DNA from: an uncultured Roseibium sp.
Lineage (GTDB): Bacteria; Pseudomonadota; Alphaproteobacteria; Rhizobiales; Stappiaceae
Assembly: GCF_947496995.1 (NCBI RefSeq)
Contig: NZ_CANMFD010000007.1
Coordinates: 62,001 to 126,000, forward strand
Length of the DNA stretch: 64,000 nt
Reading direction: 5' to 3'
This document shows positions 26,374-35,677 of the stretch, piece by piece; position 1 is the first letter of the stretch, and each line of letters opens with the position of its first letter. The notes beneath the pieces are model-generated. The model had not been told where the DNA came from and did not search any database. It saw only the letters and a program-made list of their open reading frames with translations. The position numbers were made by a program, and so were the translations under genes.

Positions 26374-26732
26374 CGGATGTGCTTCTTGCGGAGACCTGGT
26401 GGTGGCCTTTCGTGATGATCATCGTGGCGGGCTGGTTGGCCACAGACGTCTGGCGCTGGCTGGGCGTTTTCGCCGGCGGCAGGCTGCGTGAAGACGGCGA
26501 ACTGCTCATCTGGGTTCGCTGCGTTGCAACCGCTCTCGTTGCCGGGGTTATTTCCAAACTGATCCTGTTTCCGCAAGGCGTCCTGGCGGACACGCCGATC
26601 TGGCTGCGGCTGGCTGCGACAGGAGTTGGTTTTGCTGCTTTTTTCGCTGCGCGGCAGAGAGTTGTTGTCGGCGTCCTGTCAGCAGAGGCGTTCCTGCTGT
26701 GTGGCTGGCTGGCCCTTGATAAGCTAGGTTGA
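26370..26732 (+). CDS. azlD: AzlD family branched-chain amino acid exporter, small subunit
   Basis: A 120-residue membrane protein with three to four hydrophobic segments and the AzlD pattern WWPFVMIIVAGWLATDVWRWLGVFAGGRL, then VRCVATALVAGVISKLILFP. It is the small partner of AzlC in the two-component exporter. Its ATGA overlap with azlC indicates a coupled operon. Length is usual for the family (about 100-120). Confidence 0.85.
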   Translation: MTDVLLAETWWWPFVMIIVAGWLATDVWRWLGVFAGGRLREDGELLIWVRCVATALVAGVISKLILFPQGVLADTPIWLRLAATGVGFAAFFAARQRVVVGVLSAEAFLLCGWLALDKLG

Positions 26733-26769
26733 TTGCGAAGGAACTCAATTCCACTCGCATGAGGCCGGC

Positions 26770-27420
26770 ATGTCTGATCAACTGGAACTTTTTTATGCCC
26801 CGCAGACCCGCGCAACCGGTGTACGCGTGCTTCTGGAAGAGTTGGGCGCTCCTTACAAACTCAATGTTCTCAATCTGAAGCTCGGCGAAAACCGCCGTCC
26901 GGACTACCTCGCCATAAATCCTGTCGGTAAGGTGCCTGTGCTGCGACACGGGGAGGCCGTCGTCACCGAGCAGGTCGCGATCTATCTCTATCTCGCGGAT
27001 CTGTCTCCGGAAAAGGGTCTGGCGCCTGACTTGAGCGATCCTTTGCGCGGGCCGTATTTGCGCTGGTTCGTCTATATGGCGTCCTGTTTCGAGCCGGCCC
27101 TGATCGACCGTGCCATGAAACGGGAAGAAGCCCCGCACGTGATGTCGGCCTATGGCAGCTACGACACGGTGATGGAAACCATGCGCGCGCAGCTTGCCAC
27201 GGGGCCTTACGTGCTGGGAGAAAGAATAACCGCTGTCGACGTTCTGTGGGCCACGGGGCTGCGCTGGGGCATGGCCTTCGGCATCGTGCCGGAATTCGAG
27301 GAATTCAAGGCCTTTACCGACCGCTACTTTCAGCGTCTCGCGCCGCAAACCGTGCTTCAGGACGACCAGCGGTTTGCGGCCGAGCAGCAGGAAGCGGCCG
27401 AAAAGGCAGGTGTTGCCTGA
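26770..27420 (+). CDS. Glutathione S-transferase family protein
   Basis: A 216-residue soluble GST. The N-terminal thioredoxin-like domain begins LELFYAPQTRATGVRVLLEELGAPY, contains the cis-proline INPVGKVPVL and the glutathione-binding turn VTEQVAIYLYLAD. The C-terminal helical domain has GPYVLGERITAVDVLWATGLRW, whose T-A-V-D is the N-capping motif. It probably conjugates glutathione to electrophiles; substrate unknown. GAGG precedes the ATG. Follows azlCD by 37 bases and may be read through. Confidence 0.9.
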   Translation: MSDQLELFYAPQTRATGVRVLLEELGAPYKLNVLNLKLGENRRPDYLAINPVGKVPVLRHGEAVVTEQVAIYLYLADLSPEKGLAPDLSDPLRGPYLRWFVYMASCFEPALIDRAMKREEAPHVMSAYGSYDTVMETMRAQLATGPYVLGERITAVDVLWATGLRWGMAFGIVPEFEEFKAFTDRYFQRLAPQTVLQDDQRFAAEQQEAAEKAGVA

Positions 27421-27482
27421 CGCTTTTGGGCTCCAGGTCACCAGACCACCCGTCCAATGACCCAGTATGACCGGGAAGTGCT

Positions 27483-27911
27483 CTAGCCGAGCGCCGCGCG
27501 GATCTTTTCCGCCTGGGCGGCGAGGAGATCGTTGTCGGCCATTTCGCCGGTATGCGGTTTGAGCCGCACGCCGTCGAAGCGCGGGATCACGTGCACATGC
27601 GTATGAAAAACCACCTGTCCACCTGCCGGTTCGGAGAACTGCTGGATGGTCGTGCCGTCCGCGTCGAATGCCTTGATCACGGTGTGCGCCATCTTCTGGA
27701 CCGTGGCCATGACGGCATTGAGGTCTTCGCCAGCGATGTCCAGAATGTTGCGCGAGGGCGCTTTCGGGACCACCAGGATGTGCCCGTCTCCGCGCGGCAT
27801 GATATCCATGATGACCAGCGTCTTGTCATCTTCATAAACCTTGTGGCACGGCAGTTCGCCGCGCAGGATTTTGGCAAAGACATTCTGGTCGTCGTAAGCG
27901 GGCGTGGGCAT
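27483..27911 (-). CDS. HIT family hydrolase (HinT-like)
   Basis: A 142-residue histidine-triad protein. The nucleotide-binding motif HTHVHVIPRF is present, with FAKILRGELPCHKVYEDD at the front and GHILVVPKAPSRNIL in the middle. HIT proteins hydrolyse adenosine 5'-phosphoramidates or related nucleotidyl substrates. The ATG at 27911 is used, as MPTPAYDDQNVFAKI is the usual family start; the frame extends to 27938. Convergent with the GST gene. Confidence 0.92.
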   Translation of the reverse strand: MPTPAYDDQNVFAKILRGELPCHKVYEDDKTLVIMDIMPRGDGHILVVPKAPSRNILDIAGEDLNAVMATVQKMAHTVIKAFDADGTTIQQFSEPAGGQVVFHTHVHVIPRFDGVRLKPHTGEMADNDLLAAQAEKIRAALG

Positions 27912-28085
27912 ATCTGAAAATTCCCGTTTCAAAGGCATAGGTCGGTCAGCTTGCGCTGTTGGCGCGAGACTAGTCGGACAGACGGGAAGGGGGCAAGAGG
28001 CAAGTGATTGCCACTTGCGCTCCCTCGCGTCCCGCGCGGAATTTGCTGCACGAATCCTGGAAAGAAAACGGTATTCTGTGTGGAG

Positions 28086-29567
28086 TCAGGTGCCGCAGAA
28101 TGTCTGATAGGGACCAAAGGTGTCCGGAGCAGGCTGTGCGTAGGCCTCAAGATCCGGTCTTTCGGTGAAAGGGGATTTCAGCACTTCGAGAAGTTTTTGT
28201 ACCGGAGCGTAGTCGCCTTTTTCGGCCGCGCTCAGCGCGTCTTCCACCTTGTGGTTCCTGGGGATGTAGATCGGGTTGACCGCATCCATGCGGGACCTGA
28301 CAAGGGCCGGGGCAAGTCCTTCCCCGTCCAGTCTTTGCCGCCATTCGGCCAGGCAGGGATCGAGGGCCGTCGGATCGACAAAGAGTGCGCGCGCCTTTTC
28401 CGGCGCACCTTCCGCAGCCGCACCCAGAGCGCGGAAGAACAGGGTGTAGTCGACGCCCTGTTCGGCCATCACGGTCAGCAGCGCCTTGAAAAACTCCATG
28501 TCGCCTTCCGCAGCGGTTTCAAGCCCGAGCTTGGCGCGCATGCCCTCCAGCCAGTGCCCATTGTAGAGCTCCGGGAACCGGGCGAGTTCCGTACCGGCCA
28601 GATCCACCGCCTTGTCCATGTCTTCCGGCTCGATCAGGGCAAGCAGTGCTTCGGCGAGGCGGGCGAGGTTCCACTGGGCGATTTGCGGCTGGCGGGCAAA
28701 GGCATAGCGCCCGCCGTGATCGATGGAGCTGAACACGGCCTGCGGGTCATAGGCGTCGATGAACGCGCAAGGGCCGTAATCGATGGTTTCGCCGGAGATC
28801 GTGGTGTTGTCCGTGTTCATGACCCCATGGACGAAGCCGACGAGTATCCAGCGGGCCATGAGCGCGGCCTGGCGTTCCGTGACACGGCGGAAAAACTTGA
28901 GAAAACGATCCGGGTCTTCGGCGAGATCCGGATCGTGTCTGGAAATGGCATAGTCAGCGAGAAGGTGGAGCTTGTCTGTTTCGCCGCGGGCCGCGAAATA
29001 CTGGAAGGTGCCGACGCGCAGGTGGCTTGCGGCGACGCGGGCAAGGACGGCGCCGGGTTTCGGACCTTCCCGGTAGATCATTTCTCCGGTTGTCACGGCG
29101 GCCAGGGCACGCGTCGTCGGGATGCCCAGAGCGTGCATGGCTTCGCCGATGATATATTCGCGCAGCACCGGGCCTATGACCGCCTTGCCGTCGCCGCCGC
29201 GCGAGAACGGTGTGGGGCCCGAGCCCTTGAGCTGGATATCGCGCCGCCGCCCATGCGTGTCGATGACCTCGCCGAGCAGCAGGGCCCTGCCGTCTCCAAG
29301 CTGCGGTGAAAAGCCTCCGAACTGATGGCCGGCATAGACCTGGGCGAGGGGAGAGGCGCCACTGGGCTGCGTCACGCCGGCGAAGATTGCCGCACCGTCG
29401 GCAGTGTCCAGGCCGGCCGGATCGAGACCGAGCTCTTCTGCCAGGGGGCTGTTGAAGAGAACGAGTTCCGGCCGGGGAACCTTTGCTCCTTCCCAGGTGA
29501 CATAGAACCCGGGCAGGTCCCGGGCGTAGGAATTGTCGAACTGGAAAAGGGGCGGTGTGGCGGTCAT
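28086..29567 (-). CDS. selO: Protein adenylyltransferase SelO (YdiU)
   Basis: A 493-residue pseudokinase of the SelO/YdiU family, which transfers AMP to Ser/Thr/Tyr of target proteins in redox stress. Recognisable parts are YAGHQFGGFSPQLGDGRALLLGE, QLKGSGPTPFSRGGDGKAVIGPVLREYI, MNTDNTTISGETIDYGPCAF (metal and DFG-like site) and the conserved C-terminal FCGT with a cysteine, where eukaryotic forms have selenocysteine. Length is close to E. coli SelO (478). Divergent from the protease-nuclease gene, with 262 bases between. Confidence 0.95.
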   Translation of the reverse strand: MTATPPLFQFDNSYARDLPGFYVTWEGAKVPRPELVLFNSPLAEELGLDPAGLDTADGAAIFAGVTQPSGASPLAQVYAGHQFGGFSPQLGDGRALLLGEVIDTHGRRRDIQLKGSGPTPFSRGGDGKAVIGPVLREYIIGEAMHALGIPTTRALAAVTTGEMIYREGPKPGAVLARVAASHLRVGTFQYFAARGETDKLHLLADYAISRHDPDLAEDPDRFLKFFRRVTERQAALMARWILVGFVHGVMNTDNTTISGETIDYGPCAFIDAYDPQAVFSSIDHGGRYAFARQPQIAQWNLARLAEALLALIEPEDMDKAVDLAGTELARFPELYNGHWLEGMRAKLGLETAAEGDMEFFKALLTVMAEQGVDYTLFFRALGAAAEGAPEKARALFVDPTALDPCLAEWRQRLDGEGLAPALVRSRMDAVNPIYIPRNHKVEDALSAAEKGDYAPVQKLLEVLKSPFTERPDLEAYAQPAPDTFGPYQTFCGT

Positions 29568-29829
29568 CTGCGAATCCGGTGGTTGGTCTGCCTGAGTATG
29601 GGAGACATATAGGTGCGATGGACAGCGTAAACGATACTGCGGATCGGGTTTGCGTTTCGCAAGATCCGGCAGCCGTTTCTTCGAGCGATCATGCGCAACG
29701 ACTACGGCACTTTGAATTTTCGGCTGTAAACCGCAACGCTATTAGTGTATAATTTCCCTTTATCGCCTCAGGGTCGAATTTTCCGATCAGTTATTTCTTA
29801 TTCTTGGTTCAAACATTTGGGTATCTGTC

Positions 29830-31803
29830 ATGAAAACTGTTTTCCAGTCCCAGCTCGAAAACCGTCAGGCGCTTGAAAGTCTTCTCGACAACGAAAGCAA
29901 GATCGTCGCGGAAGCGCCGTTCCCGCAGGATGAGATGCTCGAAGGCGTCACCGCGAGGAGTGGTCCGGCCACACTCGAAGAAGCGGTTGACCGCCTGCGC
30001 AAGGGAAAGACCGACCTGAGCGCTCCGACCTATACCGAAGCGATCGTGATGCGTACCGGCTATCCGTCGCTGCTGGTCAAGAACGGCACCTTCGAAACAC
30101 CCAAACTGCAACTCTGGAGAGATGTTCTTCTTCCCAGGCGCAACGTGATCGACCGGGCGATTGCCAATGTCGGCAGGGTGGACCTGCGCAACGATCCTCA
30201 CAACAAGTGGATCGGTACCGGCTGGCGGGTGAATGAGGACACCTTCGTCACCAACCGGCACGTTGCCGCCTATTTCGCCCAGCTTCGGCGCGAGGGTTGG
30301 GGCTTCGCGCGCGGCATAAAGGTCTATATGGACCTGCGCGAAGAGCATGAATCCGACGAACAGCTCGAAATGCTTGTGTCCTCGATACTCCATATCGAGC
30401 CGACGGGATTGCCGGATGTGGCGATCCTCAAGATGGACAGGAGTGCGTTGACGAACATGGCGGCCCCCGTCGCTCTTCAGCTTGACGGACGCAAGCCTGA
30501 TACGATCGGCGTCATCGGCTATCCGGCAAAAGCCGTGCGCGACAATCCGGTCGATGCGATGGACCTGTATTTCAACGATATCTACAACGTCAAACGCTTC
30601 GCCCCCGGTCAGATCATGGACGAAAACCAGTCGCCCACCGGTTTCACACACAATGCGACGACCCTCGGCGGCAATTCCGGTTCGATGATTATCGATGTCG
30701 ATACGGGAGGCGCCGTGGGCCTTCACTACGCCGGAAGCGCGCTGACGCAGAACTACGCCGTCAAGATTGACGCCGTCGCCGATATCCTGACGCGTCATTC
30801 CGTTTATTTCGAAACCGGAACCGGTGACGAAGACGAGGACACGAAGGCTTCCGGCGGATCCAACGGTTCCGGTTCGTCAAAAGAGGCCCGGCAATTCGAG
30901 GGCAGGCAGGGTTATCAGCCCGATTTCCTGGGTGAGGGCTCCCTTCGGGTTCCGCTTCCCGAGCTGAACAGTGTGCAGGTTCTCAAACTCGCGCAAACGC
31001 ACTCCGGTGAGACCGAGCTGAAATACACCCATTATTCGGCCGTCATAAACGGAGAACGCAGGCTGGCCTTCTACGCGGCCGCCAATATCGACGGCAACGA
31101 ACTCCGCCGGCCGAGAAGGATAAATTCCTTCAAGCTCGATCCCAGGCTGGCGGAAGATAAACAGGCCGGGGAAGATCTCTATTCCAGGAACGATCTGGAT
31201 CGGGGCCACCTGATCCGCCGGCTCGATCCGTGCTGGGGAACCAAGGAAGAGGCCGAACTGGCCAATCTGGATTCGATGTATTTCCCGAATATCGCGCCCC
31301 AGCACAAAAAACTGAACCAGAGGATATGGCTCAAGCTGGAGGAGCATGTTCTCGACAAGACAGACGATGCGGATGCGAGGATCTCGGTTTTCGTCGGCTG
31401 CATCTTCGATGACGGTGACCCGGTGCAGAAGCGCACCGGCATTCAGGTGCCGATGCGTTTCTGGAAGGTTGTTGCCTCGATCAGCAGGACACGGCGCGGA
31501 CGGTCGAACCGCCGCGTGCTGCAGGCGCAGGCCTTCATTCTCTCCCAGGAGCATCTCGTCAAACCAAAGGATCTGGAGCTGGTCTTCGGGCAGGGTTTCG
31601 AGGAGTACCAGGTGACGATCGAGGAACTGGAACGGCTGACAGGGCATGATTTCGGTCCACTTCGGGACGCGGACACGTTCGCGGTGACCTCGGAAATGCG
31701 TGCCGAGCACAAGCAGAAGCTGGAATCCGTGACGGGGCTCCTCACCGGTCCCAGCGATCATATCAAGCCGCTCGGCTCTCTTGAGGATGTGGAAGCCGGT
31801 TAG
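29830..31803 (+). CDS. Trypsin-like serine protease fused to DNA/RNA non-specific endonuclease
   Basis: A 657-residue, two-enzyme protein with no signal peptide, so probably cytosolic. Residues about 105-325 are a trypsin-like protease: H144 (TNRHVAAYF), D196 (LPDVAIL) and S283 (TLGGNSGSM). A low-complexity linker (DEDEDTKASGGSNGSGSS, about 332-350) follows. Residues about 390-640 form a beta-beta-alpha-metal nuclease of the Endonuclease_NS family: DRGH at 457-460, metal ligand N496 in LNQRIW, and E504. Residues 1-100 (with TYTEAIVMRTGYPSLLVKN) may be a small adaptor. The linked papain-like gene follows 117 bases later. Related trypsin-nuclease fusions occur in bacterial conflict systems; a defence or suicide effector role is inferred. 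Confidence 0.88.
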   Translation: MKTVFQSQLENRQALESLLDNESKIVAEAPFPQDEMLEGVTARSGPATLEEAVDRLRKGKTDLSAPTYTEAIVMRTGYPSLLVKNGTFETPKLQLWRDVLLPRRNVIDRAIANVGRVDLRNDPHNKWIGTGWRVNEDTFVTNRHVAAYFAQLRREGWGFARGIKVYMDLREEHESDEQLEMLVSSILHIEPTGLPDVAILKMDRSALTNMAAPVALQLDGRKPDTIGVIGYPAKAVRDNPVDAMDLYFNDIYNVKRFAPGQIMDENQSPTGFTHNATTLGGNSGSMIIDVDTGGAVGLHYAGSALTQNYAVKIDAVADILTRHSVYFETGTGDEDEDTKASGGSNGSGSSKEARQFEGRQGYQPDFLGEGSLRVPLPELNSVQVLKLAQTHSGETELKYTHYSAVINGERRLAFYAAANIDGNELRRPRRINSFKLDPRLAEDKQAGEDLYSRNDLDRGHLIRRLDPCWGTKEEAELANLDSMYFPNIAPQHKKLNQRIWLKLEEHVLDKTDDADARISVFVGCIFDDGDPVQKRTGIQVPMRFWKVVASISRTRRGRSNRRVLQAQAFILSQEHLVKPKDLELVFGQGFEEYQVTIEELERLTGHDFGPLRDADTFAVTSEMRAEHKQKLESVTGLLTGPSDHIKPLGSLEDVEAG

Positions 31804-31920
31804 GCAGACCGCATTCAGTGAGTACGAGAAAAATGCCGGCACAGGTCAGCGTCCTGCCCCCGTCAACCAAAGTCGGACGGGAGCAGGAGAGTTCAAGGCG
31901 GCGCTTCAGGGGACACCGAT

Positions 31921-33963
31921 TTGGTTAAGCCGGCTTCCACTTTGTATTTCGGCGGGACGCGGTTGCTGGAAACCAGCGCCGATGTCGGGGATGTCCGCGA
32001 CTATCTCTACAAGCCGACGCTGGCCGGCCTGGCGCCGCGCATCGATCCGCGTGACGGAACGGCGCCCTGGTGGAGCGACGAGCGTATTCGCGACCAGGGA
32101 AACGAGAGCAGTTGCACCGCCCATGCGCTGGCCGGGATAATCGATCATTTACGGGCCCGTGACCGGATGCTCAACCTGCCCAAGGATGCGCCTCTTCCGG
32201 CGGAAGACCGGCGATCCTGGGCATCGGCGGACATGCTCTACAACATTGCCCGCTTTCACGATGAATTCCCCGGCGAATCCTATTCAGGCTCATCGATCCG
32301 CGGTGCGCTGAAGGCGTTTTATTTCAACGGTGCCTGCTCCGAGGCGGTGACCCGAGGGCTTTCGGACCAGCAATGGCATATGACACGTGAAATCCTGGAA
32401 AGCGCGCGCCGGGTTCAGCTTGGTGCCTATTACCGTGTGCGTCCGCGGTTGTCGGATGTGCATGCCGCGCTCAATGAGGCCGGACTGGTGCTTGCCTCGG
32501 CAGACCTGCACCCGGGCTGGGCAACCGATGGCGGACGCATTCCCTTCGGCGACAGGAAAGCCAAGAGGATCGGCCGGCATGCCTTCATCCTGGTCGGCTA
32601 TACCGAAGAAGGGTTTCTTGTTCAGAATTCCTGGGGGCCCGAATGGGGCGACAAGGGGGTGGCCCTGTGGAGTTACGAGGACTGGTCGGCCAATGTCGTC
32701 GACATGTGGGTCCTCCGGCTCGCGGTGCAGGTCGCCAGCAAGGCAACGGCGGTCAACCCGCTGTCATTGCGAAGCCGGGGACTGCGGCTCGGAGAAGGCG
32801 CTTTCGACAAGGATTCTCTGCGGCCGGCCACACCGCCGACGCGCTTCGATGTGCTGGGCCATATCGCATCGACGTCGCGCGGTCGTCTGGACCGCTATGG
32901 CGCCTATCACGTCGATCCCAGGACGCTCCAGGAAACGGTCAGAATTCTGCAGGACAGTCCGAAATACAAGCATGTTCTCGTTCATTTCATGGGGCTGCAG
33001 CGCCACGAGAACGCAACGATGGCCGCAATTCGCGATGCCGTCCCGGTCTTCAAGAGTAAGGGTATCTACCCGTTCTTCGTGACCGTCGAAAACGAACTGT
33101 CCTCCACCGTGCATGACATGGTGGAGGCTGAGGTCGAGCGCGCCAATGTGATTGCGGGTCTGGGCGAAAGCCAGGAGAAAGACAGGCGTATCGAAGGCCG
33201 GCTTTCGGCGTCGGCGCTTCGGATCGTCGAAGAAATACAGCGCAGCTCGATGTCGGTGGTCTACGGGAACGGTGATGGGCGGCTTGGCGAAGGACTGGAT
33301 ATCCTGAATGACCTGTTCAGCGCGCTCGGTGACCGTCACCGCCGCGGCGAGGTTTCCTACCACTTGTCGGCGCATGGATTTGGAGCGTCCCTGCTTGCCG
33401 CGCTTCTCTCGCACACGCAGCACTGGAGCCGGCATCCTGTCCTGTCATCGATCAGTCTCTATGCACCCATGCTGACCGTGCAGACGGTCCGCGAGTCCTT
33501 TCTGGAAAGGCTGGTTCATCCCAAAGACCTGCCACTCAGCCGCAGGGCACGGGGAGACGACGCGGTGATCGAACATCTCGACCTCTATCTGCAGGGCAAG
33601 GAAGCCATGCGCAACGACCGGCCGCTGCCCGGATACAGCGGTAACTGGCCGCAACTGTGGACTCGGGTGCTGGCGATCGCGGAAAGGCGCGCCAATGACG
33701 ACTACACCGGGATAGCAACCGGAGGGATCAGCTATTGCGACAACGACAAGGCATGGCATGCAAATCTTCTGGCTCTCGGCGGACCGGCCAATGTTCTGGC
33801 GGATGAGCCGGGCGTATCGATGCATTCGCTGAATGTGCCGCACAGGGATTTCGACCTGCGTATCGATGTGCTCGACATGCTGCTGGAACGCATTCTCGGC
33901 AAAGCGCCCGTGTCAGTATTCAAAACCGCCTATGACGACCGGGCCAGCCTTCTGGTGGAATAG
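31921..33963 (+). CDS. Papain-like (C1) peptidase fused to an alpha/beta-hydrolase-like domain
   Basis: A 680-residue protein without signal peptide. Residues about 40-265 are a papain-fold peptidase with Q59 (RDQGNESSC), catalytic C65, H220 (GRHAFILVGY) and N236 (VQNSWGPEWGDKG), all intact. Residues about 300-680 look like an alpha/beta-hydrolase (VLVHFMGLQ, YPFFVTVENE, YHLSAHGFGASLLAALLSH), but the nucleophile elbow has H-G-F-G instead of G-x-S-x-G, so this half may be inactive or a binding module. The TTG start at 31921 has CAGGGGA seven bases upstream. It lies directly behind the protease-nuclease gene on the same strand with no terminator seen between, so the pair is probably one functional module. 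Confidence 0.82.
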   Translation: MVKPASTLYFGGTRLLETSADVGDVRDYLYKPTLAGLAPRIDPRDGTAPWWSDERIRDQGNESSCTAHALAGIIDHLRARDRMLNLPKDAPLPAEDRRSWASADMLYNIARFHDEFPGESYSGSSIRGALKAFYFNGACSEAVTRGLSDQQWHMTREILESARRVQLGAYYRVRPRLSDVHAALNEAGLVLASADLHPGWATDGGRIPFGDRKAKRIGRHAFILVGYTEEGFLVQNSWGPEWGDKGVALWSYEDWSANVVDMWVLRLAVQVASKATAVNPLSLRSRGLRLGEGAFDKDSLRPATPPTRFDVLGHIASTSRGRLDRYGAYHVDPRTLQETVRILQDSPKYKHVLVHFMGLQRHENATMAAIRDAVPVFKSKGIYPFFVTVENELSSTVHDMVEAEVERANVIAGLGESQEKDRRIEGRLSASALRIVEEIQRSSMSVVYGNGDGRLGEGLDILNDLFSALGDRHRRGEVSYHLSAHGFGASLLAALLSHTQHWSRHPVLSSISLYAPMLTVQTVRESFLERLVHPKDLPLSRRARGDDAVIEHLDLYLQGKEAMRNDRPLPGYSGNWPQLWTRVLAIAERRANDDYTGIATGGISYCDNDKAWHANLLALGGPANVLADEPGVSMHSLNVPHRDFDLRIDVLDMLLERILGKAPVSVFKTAYDDRASLLVE

Positions 33964-34002
33964 GATAGCCGGGTGTCTGCCGGTCCGCTGGGCCGCATCC
34001 GC

Positions 34003-34920
34003 TCACGGGTCGGTTGGGTGCTGTCCGATATGCGTCCGTGTCTCCCGCAATATCTCTCCCAGTTTCCGGAACAGGTCGATACGGGCGCTGGTCGTGCGCC
34101 AGGCCAGAACGACGCGGCGCGGACAGGCGTCGGGCAGGGGGGCGATGTCGATCTTCTGGCCGCCGAGCACGCCCGCGTCGATGGCAAGGTCGGGCAGAAG
34201 GGTAATGCCCACGCCTTCGCTCACCATCGAGATCAGCGTGGAGAGGGAGGTGGCGGAAAAGCTGTCGTCCTGCAGAATATTTCTTTCCGGAAAGGCACTC
34301 AGGGCATGGCGCTGCAGGCAATGGCCGCGTTCCAGAAGCATCAACCGGGTGCCGTCGAGTTCCGAGCCGCTGACCGGTGTTGTTCCAAGACTGCCGGGCG
34401 TGGTGGCAAGGTGGTAGCCGTCGTCGAACAGATGCATGGTTTCGAGACCTGACGTATCGAAGGGCAGTGCAAACAGGATAAGGTCGAGACGGCCATCATG
34501 CAGGCCTTCCAGAAGGTTTTCGGTCATTTCCTCGCGCAGCAGCAGCCGCAAGTCGGGAAATGCTTTCCGGATCGCGGGCAGGGCGCGCGGAACCAGAAAG
34601 GGGCCGATTGTCGGAATTGAGCCAAGCCGCAGATCGCCGCCGTCGGATCCGGCCCGGGTGGCGGCCAGATCCTCTATTTCGCGAACCGACACCAGGACAG
34701 CGCGAGCGCGGGCGGCAATTTCCGCGCCGACAGGCGTGAGAATGACCGACCGCTTGGTGCGCTCCGCCAGCACCACGCCAAGCCTTTCCTCCAGCTCCTT
34801 CAGGCCGGTGCTGAGGGTTGGCTGAGTCACGAAGCAGACTTTTGCCGCGCGGGAAAAGTTGAGCTCGTCGGCGACGGCGACGAGGAAGCGCATCTGGCGC
34901 AGGGTGATTGCCGGTGACAT
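34003..34920 (-). CDS. OxyR-like LysR family regulator with a single redox cysteine
   Basis: A 305-residue LysR-type regulator: HTH at the N-terminus (LRQMRFLVAVADELNFSRAAKVCFVTQPTLSTGLKELEERLG) and a periplasmic-binding-like effector domain. It groups with OxyR by LLERGHCLQRHAL, where C201 matches E. coli C199. The resolving cysteine (E. coli C208) is F210, so the classical disulfide cannot form and sensing would need sulfenate, another thiol, or a different signal. Divergent from a 1-Cys peroxiredoxin; an OxyR-type site touches its start codon, implying autoregulation. The ATG at 34920 gives the normal length. Confidence 0.87.
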   Translation of the reverse strand: MSPAITLRQMRFLVAVADELNFSRAAKVCFVTQPTLSTGLKELEERLGVVLAERTKRSVILTPVGAEIAARARAVLVSVREIEDLAATRAGSDGGDLRLGSIPTIGPFLVPRALPAIRKAFPDLRLLLREEMTENLLEGLHDGRLDLILFALPFDTSGLETMHLFDDGYHLATTPGSLGTTPVSGSELDGTRLMLLERGHCLQRHALSAFPERNILQDDSFSATSLSTLISMVSEGVGITLLPDLAIDAGVLGGQKIDIAPLPDACPRRVVLAWRTTSARIDLFRKLGEILRETRTHIGQHPTDP

Positions 34921-34935
34921 ATAGAAAAACCCTAT
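34921..34935. promoter_or_regulatory. OxyR-type binding site
   Basis: ATAG-N7-CTAT, the OxyR half-site consensus and also a T-N11-A LysR box, sits directly against the oxyR-like start codon in the divergent region. A second, degenerate half follows at about 34943-34957. Confidence 0.7.
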
Positions 34936-35032
34936 AAGAGAATTTCTAATTATCAATTTCACAAATGAATAGCCAGTTCTTATTTTCAAATCATCGCAAT
35001 AAACGAACTCAGCTTTCACCGAGGATTTGATC

Positions 35033-35677
35033 ATGAGCGAAGCGACCCAGACCCCGATGCCGCGTCTGAACGAACCGGCTCCCGCTTTCGACGCTCCGAC
35101 CACCCAGGGCCGGAAAACACTGTCGGACTACAAGGGCAAGTGGCTGATCCTCTTTTCCCATCCGGCCGACTTCACGCCCGTGTGCACAACCGAATTCATC
35201 GGTTTCGCCAGGCGGCAGGACGATTTCGCCGCGCGCAATACCGAACTGCTCGGGCTTTCGATCGACAGTCACTATGCCCACATCGCCTGGCTGCTCAACA
35301 TCAGGGAGAAATTCGGCGTCGATGTCGGCTTTCCGGTTATCGCCGATCTGAACATGAAGGTCGCCAAGGACTATGGAATGATACAGCCCGGTGCCTCCGA
35401 CACGGCGGCCGTGAGGGCAACCTTCATCATCGATCCAGAGGGCATCCTGCGCGCCATGGTCTACTATCCGATGGTCGCGGGCCGGTCGGTGGACGAAATC
35501 CACCGTCTTCTGGTCGCCCTGCAAACAGCGGACGAGAACAAATGCGCCGTCCCGGAAAACTGGAAACCCGGCGATGCGGTCATCGTGCCCACCCCGGCTA
35601 CGTTTGATGCGGCGGTGGCCCGAAACTCAGAAGGCTACGACACCGTCGACTGGTACTTCTCGACCCGCAGCCTTTGA
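35033..35677 (+). CDS. 1-Cys peroxiredoxin (Prx6-type AhpC/TSA family)
   Basis: A 214-residue thiol peroxidase that reduces hydrogen peroxide and organic peroxides. The active-site motif is HPADFTPVCTTEF, giving P44-x3-T48-x2-C51. The C-terminal extension (ENWKPGDAVIVPTP, then YDTVDWYF) is that of the Prx6 group. GAGGA lies seven bases before the ATG at 35033. Transcribed divergently from the OxyR-like gene and probably its main target. Cytoplasmic. Confidence 0.94.
   Translation: MSEATQTPMPRLNEPAPAFDAPTTQGRKTLSDYKGKWLILFSHPADFTPVCTTEFIGFARRQDDFAARNTELLGLSIDSHYAHIAWLLNIREKFGVDVGFPVIADLNMKVAKDYGMIQPGASDTAAVRATFIIDPEGILRAMVYYPMVAGRSVDEIHRLLVALQTADENKCAVPENWKPGDAVIVPTPATFDAAVARNSEGYDTVDWYFSTRSL

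Noticed and set aside
28008..29309. 433-codon plus-strand frame
   Set aside because: Antisense shadow of selO.
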